Assembly (NCBI GenBank): GCA_002633005.1
Contig: NMRA01000030.1
Location: 1,090,237 to 1,133,235, forward strand
DNA from: Phoronis australis
Lineage: Eukaryota > Phoronida > Phoronidae
DNA: 42,999 bases
Direction: 5' to 3'
Shown: piece by piece, positions 10,608 through 22,370 of the stretch
How the letters are laid out: each line of letters starts with the position of its first letter
How positions within the stretch are numbered: position 1 is the stretch's first letter
Made by a program: the position numbers and the translations under genes
Notes under the pieces: generated by a model
The model's input: the letters and a program-made list of their open reading frames with translations, nothing else
What the model was told of the DNA's origin: nothing
The model's database searches: none

Positions 10608-11185
10608 AGTATGAGGGTCATGACATGGACAAAACCTCTTGGAAATTTCGTCAAAATCCCGAGGTTTATTTTAAGCTTAAGAGTTGTAAATAGCATTCAG
10701 CTTCCATAGCAAACATTCAAGTTAGAATCTAATAAATAGTTTCTGAAGTTGTAATATTAAAACTTGAAAAATATCTATAAATAAAAGTCAGCGGGGCTTC
10801 ACCGCGCATGAGCCCTGGATTGACCTTGAGACGGCACAGCTAGTCACCGCGTTCCTTGAGTTGGGGCTCGTCTCCGTTTGAATGAACGTGGATATGGAAC
10901 TCGCCGCCAAAGATGGGCCTGTTTAAGACGTCGTTTGCATTTCCTTGCGACGGGGAATACGTACAGTTGCGACACCCGATTTGTCAATCATAACTTTGTC
11001 ACCTTCTTGGAATTCCTGCATTGTTTGGTTGGCGTGGTTGTTTCAGTGTTTTGCAGACGATAAAACGTAAGGCGTATGGATTTCTACTTTGCACTACTTT
11101 GTGATTTGCCATGTTATTTCAAACAATTATATACTCGGTGTTATTAACCAGTGGTGTCGTAACACATTCCAGGTCATGTGAGAAA
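10608..11185 (+). repeat. Dispersed repeat, copy 1 (partner at 19929)
   Basis: This aligns in the same orientation to 19929-20645. Shared blocks are AAAACCTCTTGGAAATTTCG, CAAGTTAGAATCTAATAAAT, TGAACGTGGATATGG, CACCCGATTTGTCAATCA, GGATTTCTACTTTGCACTAC and GTCGTAACACATTCCAGGTC. This copy lacks about 190 bases of the partner just after the first block. The short open frame at 10878 is not conserved between the copies, so it is not a gene. Confidence 0.82.
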
Positions 11186-12960
11186 AAGATAGTTAAGAGA
11201 TCTTGGGAAGTTTTGATTCATATTTCACACTGCGGTGTGGGTAAGGTTTTTCTCGGCGTCAGTTGATTTTGCCGGTCTTGGCTTCGCTTTCAAAGTGAAA
11301 ATGGTTGGCTTCATCAGCCTCACATTTACTAATCAAAACAACCGACGCCGACCGCTAGGCCTGTAGCCTGTGTTGTCACTCGCATGTACGTGTTACGCCT
11401 GCAACGGGTCAGAATTGAAGATCTTAGCCCACGGCAGCCGCTTATACTGGTCCTGTAGTCCATACGGTTGACCATCCTAAGCTCCTAACTTTCCCTTCCA
11501 ATCCAGGGATTAACACCAGCATTGTCTGACCAACGCAGAAGTGCCTGTTTTAACCCTCGTGTCACAGTAAGCCGGGATCAGTTGGGCATGGGCGCTTAAT
11601 AAGCTTTTCCTAACCAGCTCACACGTATCTTCCGAGAATCGCATCTCGGATACATGCTGTTAAGTATTTAGGACCGTTGTTCTCCAATTCAGAGCATTTT
11701 CTTGATTTGCATAGAGCCTCTCACTGTTTTGCCGTAAAACAGATCGAAGAATAAAACCACATGCTGAACTGCGGGCCTTCCCGGCTAAAGGACAACACGG
11801 TCGGTAACTATCGGTGCCAAGTTCTTGGGATACATTTCTTCTACAAGAGTTTCGATACCCTGTCGATTCTCCAACAAAGCTCTTACAGCTAGAGTTGTGA
11901 AGCGTCGTATTCAGCCATTGAGTGATCAGAAGCGTAATGACCTCTTTCGTGAAACCTTTACGCCACAGTCATCGCGGATGTTACGTGGAAACCATACTCT
12001 TCTGAAGGCACGCTTTGACTGTATATTCGGAATTGCCTCTGTCTCGGAGTACCTGACAGCAAAATTTACTGCAGTGACGATACGTGTATACATATGCTAT
12101 GGAGCTATCGGGGCAAATCATTTCAGTCGCTATCCGCCTGAGAGGCTCCTTCGAGAAGGACATTTCTCCCAACGGCCGCGCGCCTTGGTCATTCACTCCT
12201 TTGGGATCGTCTGGCATTTTCCACATCATCTGCAGAATCTGGTTACTTCTGACGCCATTCATGACAACTTCAACTTGTTGGTGATACGGTTATCTGCCTT
12301 CCTCACCCAAAAATGTCTTCCAATCCACATGCCTCATCATGGACTTCCGTAGCTTGCTACTGAAGTACGATATCTTGTTTCACGTTGTCACCACCTTTAT
12401 TCCTGTGCTGCCGATGGAGTAATCTTCACTTGTTTGGATGTTTGAACTTGTCTTTGGCTTGATCCCATACTATTACCGGGGTTGAATCTTGTCGCTGAGT
12501 TTGTTTGAACCGTCAGAATCCCACCTCGTGTCTGGTTGGGGAACGGGTAGCAGTTTTATGTCTATATTGATCACTCTGATTGAGCCTTGGTGGTCACTGA
12601 GGCCGCTTCTAAGCTGGATTCTTCGGGATCTTTTCCACCCAATCTTACCGCAATATTCGATCACTCTGCAGTTGAGTTCACAAGGTTTTCCTCTTCGGAT
12701 ACACCACTCACCCGAGTCACATTTGAACAGACTCCCCTAATGGTTGTTGCCTGCCCCTATATATGACAATAGTAGCTATCTGCTGTTCTCCAATACCCAG
12801 TGAGTTCAATTCGCCACTGCTCGCTTCATACACACCGCATATACTCGACTCATTCATTGAATAATTACAGAGTGTAAGTTTGTTTGATACTTTGTTCTGG
12901 AATTGGAACTTTTCACGGATTCTACAATTATTATGCACTAGGCTTCTAGAATAGTGCATG
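11186..12960. other. GC-richer segment with broken, unrecognised open frames
   Basis: Composition is clearly more GC-rich than the flanks, and several open frames on both strands overlap (plus 11825-12352; minus 11981-12262 and 12473-12664). The minus strand reads as patches of plausible protein in changing frames, interrupted by stops, for example a Glu/Ser-rich patch around 12560-12720. This is the pattern of a decayed mobile-element gene. I could not place it in any transposase or retroelement family. Confidence 0.35.
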
Positions 12961-15900
12961 CCGTAGTTCTATAATATAAGATACAAGAATCAGGCAAAAT
13001 ATATGTACAGTTTCCCGTTGTAAAGGATAATAGGTCACAAACAAAAGGGAATCAATGAGAACGGATGAGGCACTTACTAATTTTCCCGATAATTCCGCTT
13101 CAGTCTGGGTCATAAGGGAAAATTGATCTGACCATGAACTAGTGCTCAGTCGTCATGACTGGGATTTCCGAATCATTTTGTCTGAATACCTTTGGTGTGC
13201 AACCTACACCTGTATATAATTCACTTATTTGCCAGAACCTGCTAAAACGTTTTCATGTATTCTGTTGCAGACAGTTACGTAGTGCAGTAGGTTACTGAAC
13301 AATACCATCAAGGATAGACTGTTTTTCTTTAGTTGGGCAGCCACGCCACGTTGCCACCAATTTCCATCACCTTTTAGCTCTTGCTTGACTAGAGTCACGG
13401 TGGTTCTGCAACTCATTGACTTCAAAAAGTTTGCTTTAGTGAGTGGCGCTGCCCATCTAAACTGCTGCTACTTGGATCTTCTGCTGTTATTGTTTTTCAT
13501 TTTCAGGACCGAAAATCCAAGCTGCAAAACTCGGCAATGTCGGAACTTCTTACCACGCAAACGGATTTTCAAGGACTATTCTATTAATAACTCTCGCATT
13601 TCTAGCCACCATCTAGACCATTTATGAACTAACCAGAAACCCCCTTACTTTCATTTAAGACGAAGTTATGTAAAATACAGGGCATAATGACTGGGAGACA
13701 TCGCCAAAAGAATTAATCCACAAGTAACAAGCATAGCAATGTTTAATGTTTGTAATTCCTTCATAGAAAATAACATGTGAACTTCATGAAACAATCAACC
13801 GTGTTTCTTTGTATTGATTAACTTTCACCGTACGTAGTAATTATAGGCGTATGTCGTGCGTAGCCTCAAAGAGTCCGTGCTACAAACTCGAGTGAAAATT
13901 CGAAATTGCAAGTAAAAACTCGAGATTGCAAGTAAAAACTCGAAATTTCGAGTTCAGACTCAATTTTTCAGCCTGAACGCTGGAGTCAGGAAGTGCAAAC
14001 GTGATTAAAAAGTAATCAACGTATACCATTGATTACTCGTGCACAAAATAATATTTATTCTCTTGAGTTCGCACAAAAGTAGAATATAAAATGACAAAAC
14101 TAATTTTAAGTTCCGTATCGAGTAAAATGGTTAGACATCGGGACCAGTCTTATTATTATGACAAAAATGCCATGAACTTGAATTTTTACAAACACCCTAA
14201 CGAGCTGTACGGTGATGTAGCTACCGAAAATTTTTAATTGGTTTATAGGCCACTCCCTTATACAGAAGAGGGGACTTTTCATGAGCAGTTTTCCTAATGG
14301 TGCATTTCCTGACAAAATTCCCTATAAATGGAGTGTGCCTTTTCCTAGACCATCCCTTGCAGAAGGATTGCTATTACACATACTTTTTCAACAAAACCAA
14401 CATTTTGTTACAAATGATATATGTAACACAGGTGGCGCTCCTACCTCTTAACGGAAAATTAGGCAGGAAGACCCGGCAGTCATTTCATCATATTCTGCAG
14501 AAGGTACTGTGGTGTTCCCCGAAACGTAAAAGGTACTTCCGGTTGAATCGCGCGTAAACTGACTCTACATCAAGTACTCGTTTTTGACTACATACAGTCT
14601 TACTGCACTGTTTCTGGCTGATTTCAGTGTTTAAAAATCATCTGCCCAGTAAACCCAACAAAAACGTTAAGTTTACAGAATTAAAATAATGAAGGCCTTA
14701 GCTTATCGACAAGTCTGTCAATTCAACCAAACAAACGCAAAAGTATACTACTCTAGTAATGTTTTTTTTTCAAATCAGAAGCTTGAAGAATTTTTCAATT
14801 AAATTTTTTCCTTATTTGCCGTTGATTGGGTCACCTGGCAAAAATGACACGTCAAACTAGCAAAAAGTAAAAGTAAAATGACAAAATTTCGTTCGCCATC
14901 AATGCTCAAACCTCAAAAAATGCTGTTACATTTTCCTAAAATATCATTTCATACAGCTTTTCAGTCATTTTTAAATGCCTCAAAAGGCCTGTTTTGATAT
15001 CCGCCATGAGGTCAATAGGAGGTTTTTGAAAACAGTTCAAAGCATATGAATCTCACCACCTGCATTTGAGTTACCATGCTTCGACGTTAGCCATATTTGG
15101 AAATTTGTCTAGGGTTTAATATAACAACGACCTTGACCCCTACAATTGTTTCTGGAACACACATCTAAGAAAGGGTATGGAGGCTACTTTACAAATGACT
15201 CTTATGTCTTCGAGTGCACTCTCTAATTGGGCGGGAATCTTCAATTATCAACTACACGAATGACCACTGTTAAACGAGTACCCGTGGGGATGTAATTACC
15301 TTTCTCGACAGCTACATACGTCCACGACGTCGTGCTTTGTTACAATACGGTGTTTACACATTCATTTATGGTCGACATAGTCCCTTGTGATAAATAAACG
15401 TGCGCCGCAAGCTAGTCCCAGAGACGAAAAAGAAACCCCTTCTTTCGTGGTATTCAAAGTATCTACTTTAGCCAGCTTGGCCTTTCGGCCATCGAGTCAA
15501 CTTTGATGATGGCGTGTTTTGGTCTTGCGTTTCATACTGTTCCTCAAGGCCATTGTGGCCGGCGTGACACACAAGTCAAGTCAATTGACTCTGAACTCGA
15601 GCAATAGCAAACTTTCAGTTCTTTCCAAACCCAGAAATCACACAACTCGATTCCAAGTTTACAATGGTAAATGGTCTAAATCAAAAGTTGTTTTTTTGAC
15701 GGAAGGCCCCACAGGAGGGAGCTAGGGTCTTTGGACCCCCTGACCCTCCGTGGTTGTGCGCATGCAGACAATGAATCTTAGTAGCACTGGAAGAGAGATT
15801 GCCGGCAAGAAGATAAGATGAAGGTAAAACTCTCGTATAGGGTAGTTCGCCACCAATTTGCACTCGCAAAATATTTAATTCCAGGGCCAGGTTTGTGGCC

Positions 15901-16636
15901 AATTTTGGTGGGAGTTGCATGTAGGCTCAGGGGATTCGGTTTCTTGGCATTTTCAAACATGTTGGGAATGAAAAAGACCACTCGTTTGGTTGTAGATGCA
16001 CTTTAAGATGGCGGCCACCTGTTGCATTGTTGCATTGCTGAGTAGCAACTGAGGAATCGGCTACAATTTCAGGTTAAACTACAGCGAGACTTGCAGTTGG
16101 TTGAGAGCACTTTTAGATTGCATTTTTGGAATCTGTAAAGAAATAGCTAATAGAATTTGACTTTTGTCGTACACTCGACAGGGAAGTAGTGGTTTTGGGA
16201 TGAAAAGTGCCAATTTTGTGTATTTGCGTCATGCAATAATCAAACTTATCCAGCGGATAACTTTGGAAGCTTTATGTAACTCAGCCCTGATGTTTAGGAT
16301 GGAGCAGACAGTTTTATTATAACAATAAATCAACGAACAACGACAAAGAGAATTTTTATTGTAATTTACTTGTCTACACTTGCCTTCAGTTGGAGATATT
16401 TCAGGGTAACCACCTTGTTAGATAGTTCCATTGATTAGCTCAGTCAAAAATTTTCCCAGTGTCAAAGCATTTATTGCAAGAAAACTTACAGTCGGACAGT
16501 CAAACAAAAGGATGCGTTACCATCTTCAGCTAGAGGACGTTGTTTGAGTTTCCTAAGATGTGAAAACTTGTTGGAATTTTTTGAAACATTACAAATTCGC
16601 GACCTTTGTCTTTAGCTTCCTGTTCTTTTGTTTACT
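12961..16636. other. Non-coding stretch, nothing recognised
   Basis: The open frames here are short, without domains, and often overlap one another on opposite strands (for example 13225-13425 with 13385-13627). A 20-bp tandem duplication is listed separately. AAGATGGCGGC at 16005-16015 matches the known YY1 promoter motif, but no gene start is visible beside it. Confidence 0.4.
13905..13944 (+). repeat. Two tandem copies of a 20-bp unit
   Basis: ATTGCAAGTAAAAACTCGAG at 13905-13924 is followed directly by a copy differing in the last base (13925-13944). Degenerate ACTCGA/TTCGA elements continue on both sides (13886-13960). Confidence 0.8.
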
Positions 16637-17467
16637 TCAGACGTCGATGATGGCTTCAGCGCTTGTGATATCAGTCAAATCCCTTTTAACTGCAATAACA
16701 ATCAGGTCGTCCAGTCCCTCATCATTCATACACGTTAAGCAATTTTTGTTTTTCCGAAAGTTTTCTCGTCTTTTACCACGCTAACAGGGGTGGTGAAAAG
16801 CAACCTAGCAGGTTTGCAGATTCTGTGGAAGATTTCCTTTATTTTTGAAAGCGATGTTACAAAAGCCGCTATAACCGTGTCAAGAGGTGGCTTCATTGAC
16901 GTACGCAGATTGATGAAGAGATCACCAGCTTCCTGTTTGCTTTGTCAATGCTTGCAAATTGACAAGAGTTCCTCTTCTGTATGGATTGCAAGAGGTGTTT
17001 GAAATAATTTAGTGAGTGGTTCAATATATGGAAAGCAACGTCATATATCTTGTCTGTGTACTCGCTGGCCTGCGTATAAAAAAACTGAATCATTCATCAT
17101 CGGTATGCTTCGTGGAAACCTAGAGTTCAGTTGAATCGCATTGGCCAAACCTATTTGACATACGTTTCGCCGTTTCGTCCGCAAACTCTTTCTCGGGGTG
17201 TGTGTTTAAAGATCTGGCAAATCGGATGCTGGTATCGATCTGAGGATTCATTTCTTGAGTGGAATTCTTGATTCTCTCGAACAATAAAACAGTCAAATCG
17301 ATTAGTCTCAATGAATCCAGGGTATTTAAAAATTCTTCCTTCCGTAGCTCTGTCTTCATGATCACACGCAGGAACTCAAAAGCAAAGATGAAATTGTATT
17401 TCAGCACTTTTCTCATCAGGGAAGTAGCTCTTGCTTGAGTTGCGCTATCTATGTTCTCCTATACCTG
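16637..17467 (-). pseudogene. hAT-type transposase relic, C-terminal part
   Basis: The minus strand carries the second half of a hAT-superfamily transposase in several frames. First comes a helical region rich in Leu, Phe and Glu (17463 down to about 17120; it includes FEFLRVIMKTELRKEEFL), like the alpha-helical insertion of DUF4371-type hAT proteins. After frameshifts and stops follow KEIFHRICKPARLLFTTPVS and, near the end, DDLIVIAVKRDLTD, then a TGA at 16637-16639. The last two match the hAT C-terminal dimerisation motif (LPVSVASAER...LxxLALISIERD pattern). The frame starts just beside the inverted-repeat element at 17468; its upstream half resumes at 19281. It cannot make an active protein. 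A domesticated host gene of this type is an alternative origin, but the breaks argue against function. Confidence 0.72.
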
Positions 17468-19280
17468 CAGTGGCGGATCTACGGGGGGGTTCAGGGGGTT
17501 TAAACCCCCCCTCGGGCCAGGACCCAAAAATTAAAAAAAAACAAAAGCGTCTCCAGCAAACCAAAAACGGCACCGCCAGCGTGTGTAAACCCCAAGTAAA
17601 CCAACTTGGAAAAAATTGAGGGGGNNNNNNNNNNNNNNNNNNNNNNNNNNNNNNNNNNNNNNNNNNNNNNNNNNNNNNNNNNNNNNNNNNNNNNNNNNNN
17701 NNNNNNNNNNNNNNNNNNNNNNNNNNNNNNNNNNNNNNNNNNNNNNNNNNNNNNNNNNNNNNNNNNNNNNNNNNNNNNNNNNNNNNNNNNNNNNNNNNNN
17801 NNNNNNNNNNNNNNNNNNNNNNNNNNNNNNNNNNNNNNNNNNNNNNNNNNNNNNNNNNNNNNNNNNNNNNNNNNNNNNNNNNNNNNNNNNNNNNNNNNNN
17901 NNNNNNNNNNNNNNNNNNNNNNNNNNNNNNNNNNNNNNNNNNNNNNNNNNNNNNNNNNNNNNNNNNNNNNNNNNNNNNNNNNNNNNNNNNNNNNNNNNNN
18001 NNNNNNNNNNNNNNNNNNNNNNNNNNNNNNNNNNNNNNNNNNNNNNNNNNNNNNNNNNNNNNNNNNNNNNNNNNNNNNNNNNNNNNNNNNNNNNNNNNNN
18101 NNNNNNNNNNNNNNNNNNNNNNNNNNNNNNNNNNNNNNNNNNNNNNNNNNNNNNNNNNNNNNNNNNNNNNNNNNNNNNNNNNNNNNNNNNNNNNNNNNNN
18201 NNNNNNNNNNNNNNNNNNNNNNNNNNNNNNNNNNNNNNNNNNNNNNNNNNNNNNNNNNNNNNNNNNNNNNNNNNNNNNNNNNNNNNNNNNNNNNNNNNNN
18301 NNNNNNNNNNNNNNNNNNNNNNNNNNNNNNNNNNNNNNNNNNNNNNNNNNNNNNNNNNNNNNNNNNNNNNNNNNNNNNNNNNNNNNNNNNNNNNNNNNNN
18401 NNNNNNNNNNNNNNNNNNNNNNNNNNNNNNNNNNNNNNNNNNNNNNNNNNNNGTGTACTCTTGGTCTCGTGACGGACCAGGTCAGCTTTTTGTGTACTCT
18501 CAGTGTACATCTGGTCCCTCTGCAAACTAGTCCAGTGTATCTTTTCACCACTGTGCACAGGATGTTTTGGTTTCGTGAAACTGTTTTCAGATGATTTGTT
18601 TCCTGACAGATTTGACGTTTTTCAATTGTTGTCAACGTGATTCAGTTTAATAAAGTGATACCTAATTATTTATTGTCGCTTTTAATAATAGACTATGACT
18701 TGAGAGCACCATCGTTCGCCAGTTTTTCTCGTAACGAGACAGAACACATGTTTATTTCCGGACTAACAGTACAGGTCTTCGTTCTTAAACAACTTGAGGC
18801 TGCTGTTACGCGATCATCTGATATTCAAGCTTTTACGCCCCGTCGGTGCTCCTTAATTATGCTCTTGAATATTTGGAAATTGTCTAAACCCCTGTATACA
18901 CGCCACACTTTTTCGTATACGACTTTTCGTATGCTAAAAAGGTGTGTGTAAGCAGATGTTCCAACAAAAATTTTTGCTGGTGGCGTGACTCATACCCAGA
19001 TGTGCACAATATGGTTTTACGAAACTTACGTGCCAAGTTCATGTGACGAAATCGAGAAGGGTTTTTAATTATCTTAAGAAAAACTCCAGAGACATGTTAA
19101 GTGCCAGAAACTTACCAGGGTGCATGGAAATTTCACTATTTGGCTACAAAAACAGAAAATATCTTACACGGGAGGGGAAACCCCCCTCCCGACCTCCCCA
19201 CGCTCGGCGCCACGCGCCTAAGATTCGACCTGGGCGGGAATCCTAAACCCCCCCTTGGTGAAAACGTAGATCCGCCACTG
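17468..19280. mobile_element. DNA transposon with 16-bp perfect terminal inverted repeats (contains gap)
   Basis: The left end CAGTGGCGGATCTACG (17468-17483) and the right end, its exact reverse complement (19265-19280), are perfect over 16 bp. Both are flanked by the direct repeat ACCTG (17463-17467 and 19281-19285). Runs of G and C lie inside each end, including GGGGGTTTAAACCCCC on the left and a GGGAGGGG hairpin on the right. CAGTGGCG ends are common in hAT elements, but those normally make 8-bp duplications, and here only 5 bp match, so the superfamily is unsure. The gap hides much of the interior, and no transposase is seen. It inserted into the hAT relic on the minus strand. Confidence 0.7.
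17625..18452. other. Assembly gap (828 N)
   Basis: Unknown bases. Any open frame drawn across it is an artefact. The true length is unknown. Confidence 0.99.
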
Positions 19281-19680
19281 ACCTGAGCTGATAGTGCGTC
19301 ACGTATGGTCTCCACACAGCTTCAGTTGACTAACGAGTTCATTAGATAGGTTTCGGAGGGTAAGTGTGTTTTCAACAGCTTGCAATTTGCTTCTCAGTAC
19401 AGCATGTCGTTTGTCCTGGGCACGTCTGGTACAACGTGTATCAGACCGCCTGCAATTATTTTTTTTATTTTTTATGTCGTTTGCAGCTTTTTCTGAAGAA
19501 GACATACAGTACTGGCAGTAGTTCATACACGCTGGTGAACAAAGGTATCTTGCAACAGTGTTCTCTGAACGTATTGAGGCGGTGTCCTTTCCGACCAAAT
19601 TCTGCAAACATTTTTGTGACCCCTGAAATGATCCTGACGTGGAAATAGTGCGAAACTGGATACAACCAGTCCAGGCACAA
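19281..19680 (-). pseudogene. hAT-type transposase relic, upstream part
   Basis: In shifting minus-strand frames this reads as the section of a DUF4371-like hAT transposase before its helical insertion. VYELLPVLYVFFRKSCKR matches the family block with VY.FF followed by S.KR. Then KLQAVENTLTLRNLSN leads to TR*STEA, where the family has TRWS; here the W codon TGG has become TAG. The continuation lies at 17467 downwards, on the far side of the inserted element. Stops and frameshifts show that it was already decaying. Orientation and order of both halves agree. Confidence 0.68.
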
Positions 19681-19928
19681 ACTTAACTGACACGGAGAGA
19701 ATCAATTCTATCGCACCTTCGGAAAACTCAGGGTCTTCTGGGATGGTTCCAGTATATTAATTTCTTTTTCGGCAATTCCACTGCCGCTTTGCTAGAGGTT
19801 GTTTTAGAGAACCGCGGGACATTAAGATATGTTATGTGTAAATTTAAATTGCATACGACGCCGGCGATGATGAAGTGATAGCAAACCCAACATTAATTAA
19901 ATAGAGAATAATATACGAGTCTCAGGTT

Positions 19929-20645
19929 GATGACATGGGGAAAACCTCTTGGAAATTTCGTCAAAATCGCGAGGCTTGCCGAGGGATTTTCACGAATTTT
20001 CCAAGAGGTTTTGCCCATTTCATAAACCCGACACGAATGTAGGATTTGTTTTCTCACATGAACCGTAAAAACGACATTTTTGCCGAAAAACTTGACGTGT
20101 CTAAGACTTTCAACCACATGACGCAACTTTTGTAAAAACACGTTTGCGCAATAAAAAGTAATTCTGTTACTTTTTGATAATAGTTTTATTTTAAGCTTAA
20201 CAATTATAAATTGCAAAGTTCAGCTTCCGTAACAAATATTCAAGTTAGAATCTAATAAATAGTCTTGGAAGTTGTAATATTAAAGCTTAAAAAATGTTTA
20301 TAAATAACTGTCGGCAAAATGAAGTCTTTCCCGCGCGTGAGCACTTCGTTTGACTGAACGTGGATATGGTATACGTGGCCGAAGACTGGAAGTTGTTTTC
20401 ATGTCCTTCCAACTGGGAGTACGTACAGTTGTGGCACCCGATTTGTCAATCACAACTTTGTCACCTCTTATTCCGGCATTGTTTGGTTGGCGCGCGTTTG
20501 GTTGTTTTCGTGTTTTGCAGACGATGTAAGGCGTGTGGATTTCTACTTTGCACTACTTTGTGATTCCCCATGTATATAATATCAAAAAATACGTACTTGC
20601 GGTCTTATTAACCAGTCGTGTCGTAACACATTCCAGGTCGTGACA
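19929..20645 (+). repeat. Dispersed repeat, copy 2, with internal palindrome
   Basis: This is the longer partner of 10608-11185 in direct orientation. It keeps a segment of about 190 bases missing from copy 1. Within it a near-perfect hairpin at 19941-20012 pairs AAAACCTCTTGGAAATTTCG with CGAATTTTCCAAGAGGTTTT, and looser pairing extends about 6 bases outward. Sequences after the palindrome (20013-20045), read in reverse, resemble the bases that begin copy 1, as if the palindrome were a terminal inverted repeat folded back. No open frame is conserved. Confidence 0.82.
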
Positions 20646-21723
20646 AGGGATAAAAATTCACATGCTATTCCTGATATTCACTTATTCCAAATCCTGTTGA
20701 TTTAAGAAAGAGCATTGCTCATAACAATTATTTGACCTATGTAGATGAATATTTACATGTGAACCTCTCCTGACAGCGTTTTCCCGTTCAGTGACTTAAA
20801 CAGACGAAGGGGGTTCTGAGCGTGTGATAACATCTAGCTACTTCGTTAACTGCCAAGCACAGTTTTTTGTCTGTTATGACAACAGGCACGCCAATTATCT
20901 ACCAGGCTTATTACAGACTACGTATGAACACCATCAAACCCAGAGTCATGGTACATTCGGAAAGAATAGATTATCGTAACTTCGGTTGCAGTTGGGCGAT
21001 TTTGGCAATTCAAAAACTATACATGATCACCATTTGACGAGGATTTCAGAAATGCTATTGGCTGATGTTCAACAAACAACGTTTATTTTTAACAGCACAG
21101 CCCTGTACGTCAGGCTAGATACGATCTTATTGAAGATTAGAGCAATTATCGAACAAAAGAAAGCTGGCTCTCCAACCATGAATGCCAGAACGGAGTTTAT
21201 CAGTCGTGTAAGATATTGACTACAGGGGTAAACTTCCCAACTTGTTGGGCTATTGAATCGAACAAGTTAGGAGCAACGGGAAAACGCCGTAATGTTACAA
21301 AATTATGCATTAACTATTTTGCACCAATCGGAGTGCTGTACTAAAGTTGCACCCATTGTATGCTCGGGGAGACCAGGAGGATCAGAACTGACCAGGTCCG
21401 TGGCCATGTAATAATTTTCAAAGTGCTTAGTAATTTGAACGCTACAAATCTCGACTACTTAGTTTTTAATTTCGAGTCTTACTTGACTGGGTCCAAAATG
21501 ACGTTATTCTAAAAGCGAGATCACCGGCTAAAAAAGAGCAGTGTGTAAGTTCAGCGGGAAACTCTGAAGCAGCAATAGGAGTAACGACGTCCACAACAAA
21601 TGCATTAATTAATAATCTGGGCGAGTGGTTGCGTTAAACTGTGCGAATTCGTACGTGATGTGGATGGGCTCCTCAAAGTTTCGGAGAACACCAGTGTTAT
21701 TCTCTGGCTAGCACATGGGCATT
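20646..21723. other. Non-coding, nothing recognised
   Basis: Only one open frame of note lies here (20986-21219). It has no recognisable motif and no repeat partner in the window. Confidence 0.4.
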
Positions 21724-21820
21724 GTCCCTGTCCACAGCGGCCACAGTATGACCAGTGTTGAGGGTGTGATCATCAGAGTCCCTGTCCACAGTATGACCAG
21801 AGTTAAGGGTGCGACCACAC
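21724..21820 (+). repeat. Two tandem copies of a 43-54 bp unit
   Basis: GTCCCTGTCCACAG followed by CAGTATGACCAG, then GTTGAGGGTG or GTTAAGGGTG, occurs at 21724 and again at 21778. The first copy has a short extra CGGCCA segment. It sits just before the 39-bp minisatellite. Confidence 0.7.
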
Positions 21821-21856
21821 TGGCAGTGGAAGTGTTCCGTCAGTCTAATTCCCAGA

Positions 21857-22214
21857 GGTTTAGTTCCCCTATATAGATGAGGGTGGTGTCCTCTTTGTTT
21901 AGTACACCTATGTAGGCGTGGGAGGTGTCCTCTATGTTTTGTTCCCCTATATTGGTGTGGAAGGTGTTCTCCATGTTTTATTCCTTGATATTGGTATGGG
22001 AGATGTGCTCTATGCTTAGTTCCCCCATACAGGTGTGGGAGGTCTCCTCCATGTTTTATTCCCCTACATAGGTAAGGGAGGTGTCCTCTATGTTTTATTC
22101 CCCTATATAGGTATGGGAGGTGTCCCCTACCGGGTATGTCTAGTTTCCCTATATAGGTGTGGGAAGTGTCCTCTATGTTCAGTTCCCCTATATTGGTGTG
22201 GGAGGTGTTCTCTA
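21857..22214 (+). repeat. Minisatellite, nine units of 39 bp
   Basis: The consensus contains TTCCCCTATATAGGTGTGGG followed by AGGTGTCCTCTATG. Nine consecutive units are recognisable. All are 39 bp except the seventh, which carries a 7-bp insertion (CCGGGTA). Units differ by substitutions, so the array is old rather than freshly expanded. 39 is a multiple of three, which keeps a repetitive open frame (part of 22035-22370), but neighbouring frames are equally open and no start context is seen, so I treat it as non-coding. Confidence 0.9.
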
Positions 22215-22370
22215 TGCAAAAGCCTGAAACATCCGAATCCTACGAAACAAATGTTCCTAGTATTAAGTGAATTATATCTGCTCAACGTCACCACAAACAA
22301 CGAAAAACCTATTCTTTCGCAACTCCTAGTTTGTCTACGAAATAAGAGGAAGGGAACTAAGACTTTTTAA

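Noticed and set aside
15681-16006. Overlapping open frames on both strands
   Set aside because: None has a recognisable motif, splice context or repeat partner.
16005-16015. YY1-like motif AAGATGGCGGC as a promoter
   Set aside because: An 11-base motif alone, with no adjacent gene start, is too weak for a promoter call.
17445-18635. Long open frames on both strands across this region
   Set aside because: They run through 828 N and owe their length to the gap.
22035-22370. Repetitive open frame (GG-L-Y-VLFPYIG pattern)
   Set aside because: It is a translation of the 39-bp minisatellite, whose period is a multiple of three. There is no start context, and other frames are equally open.
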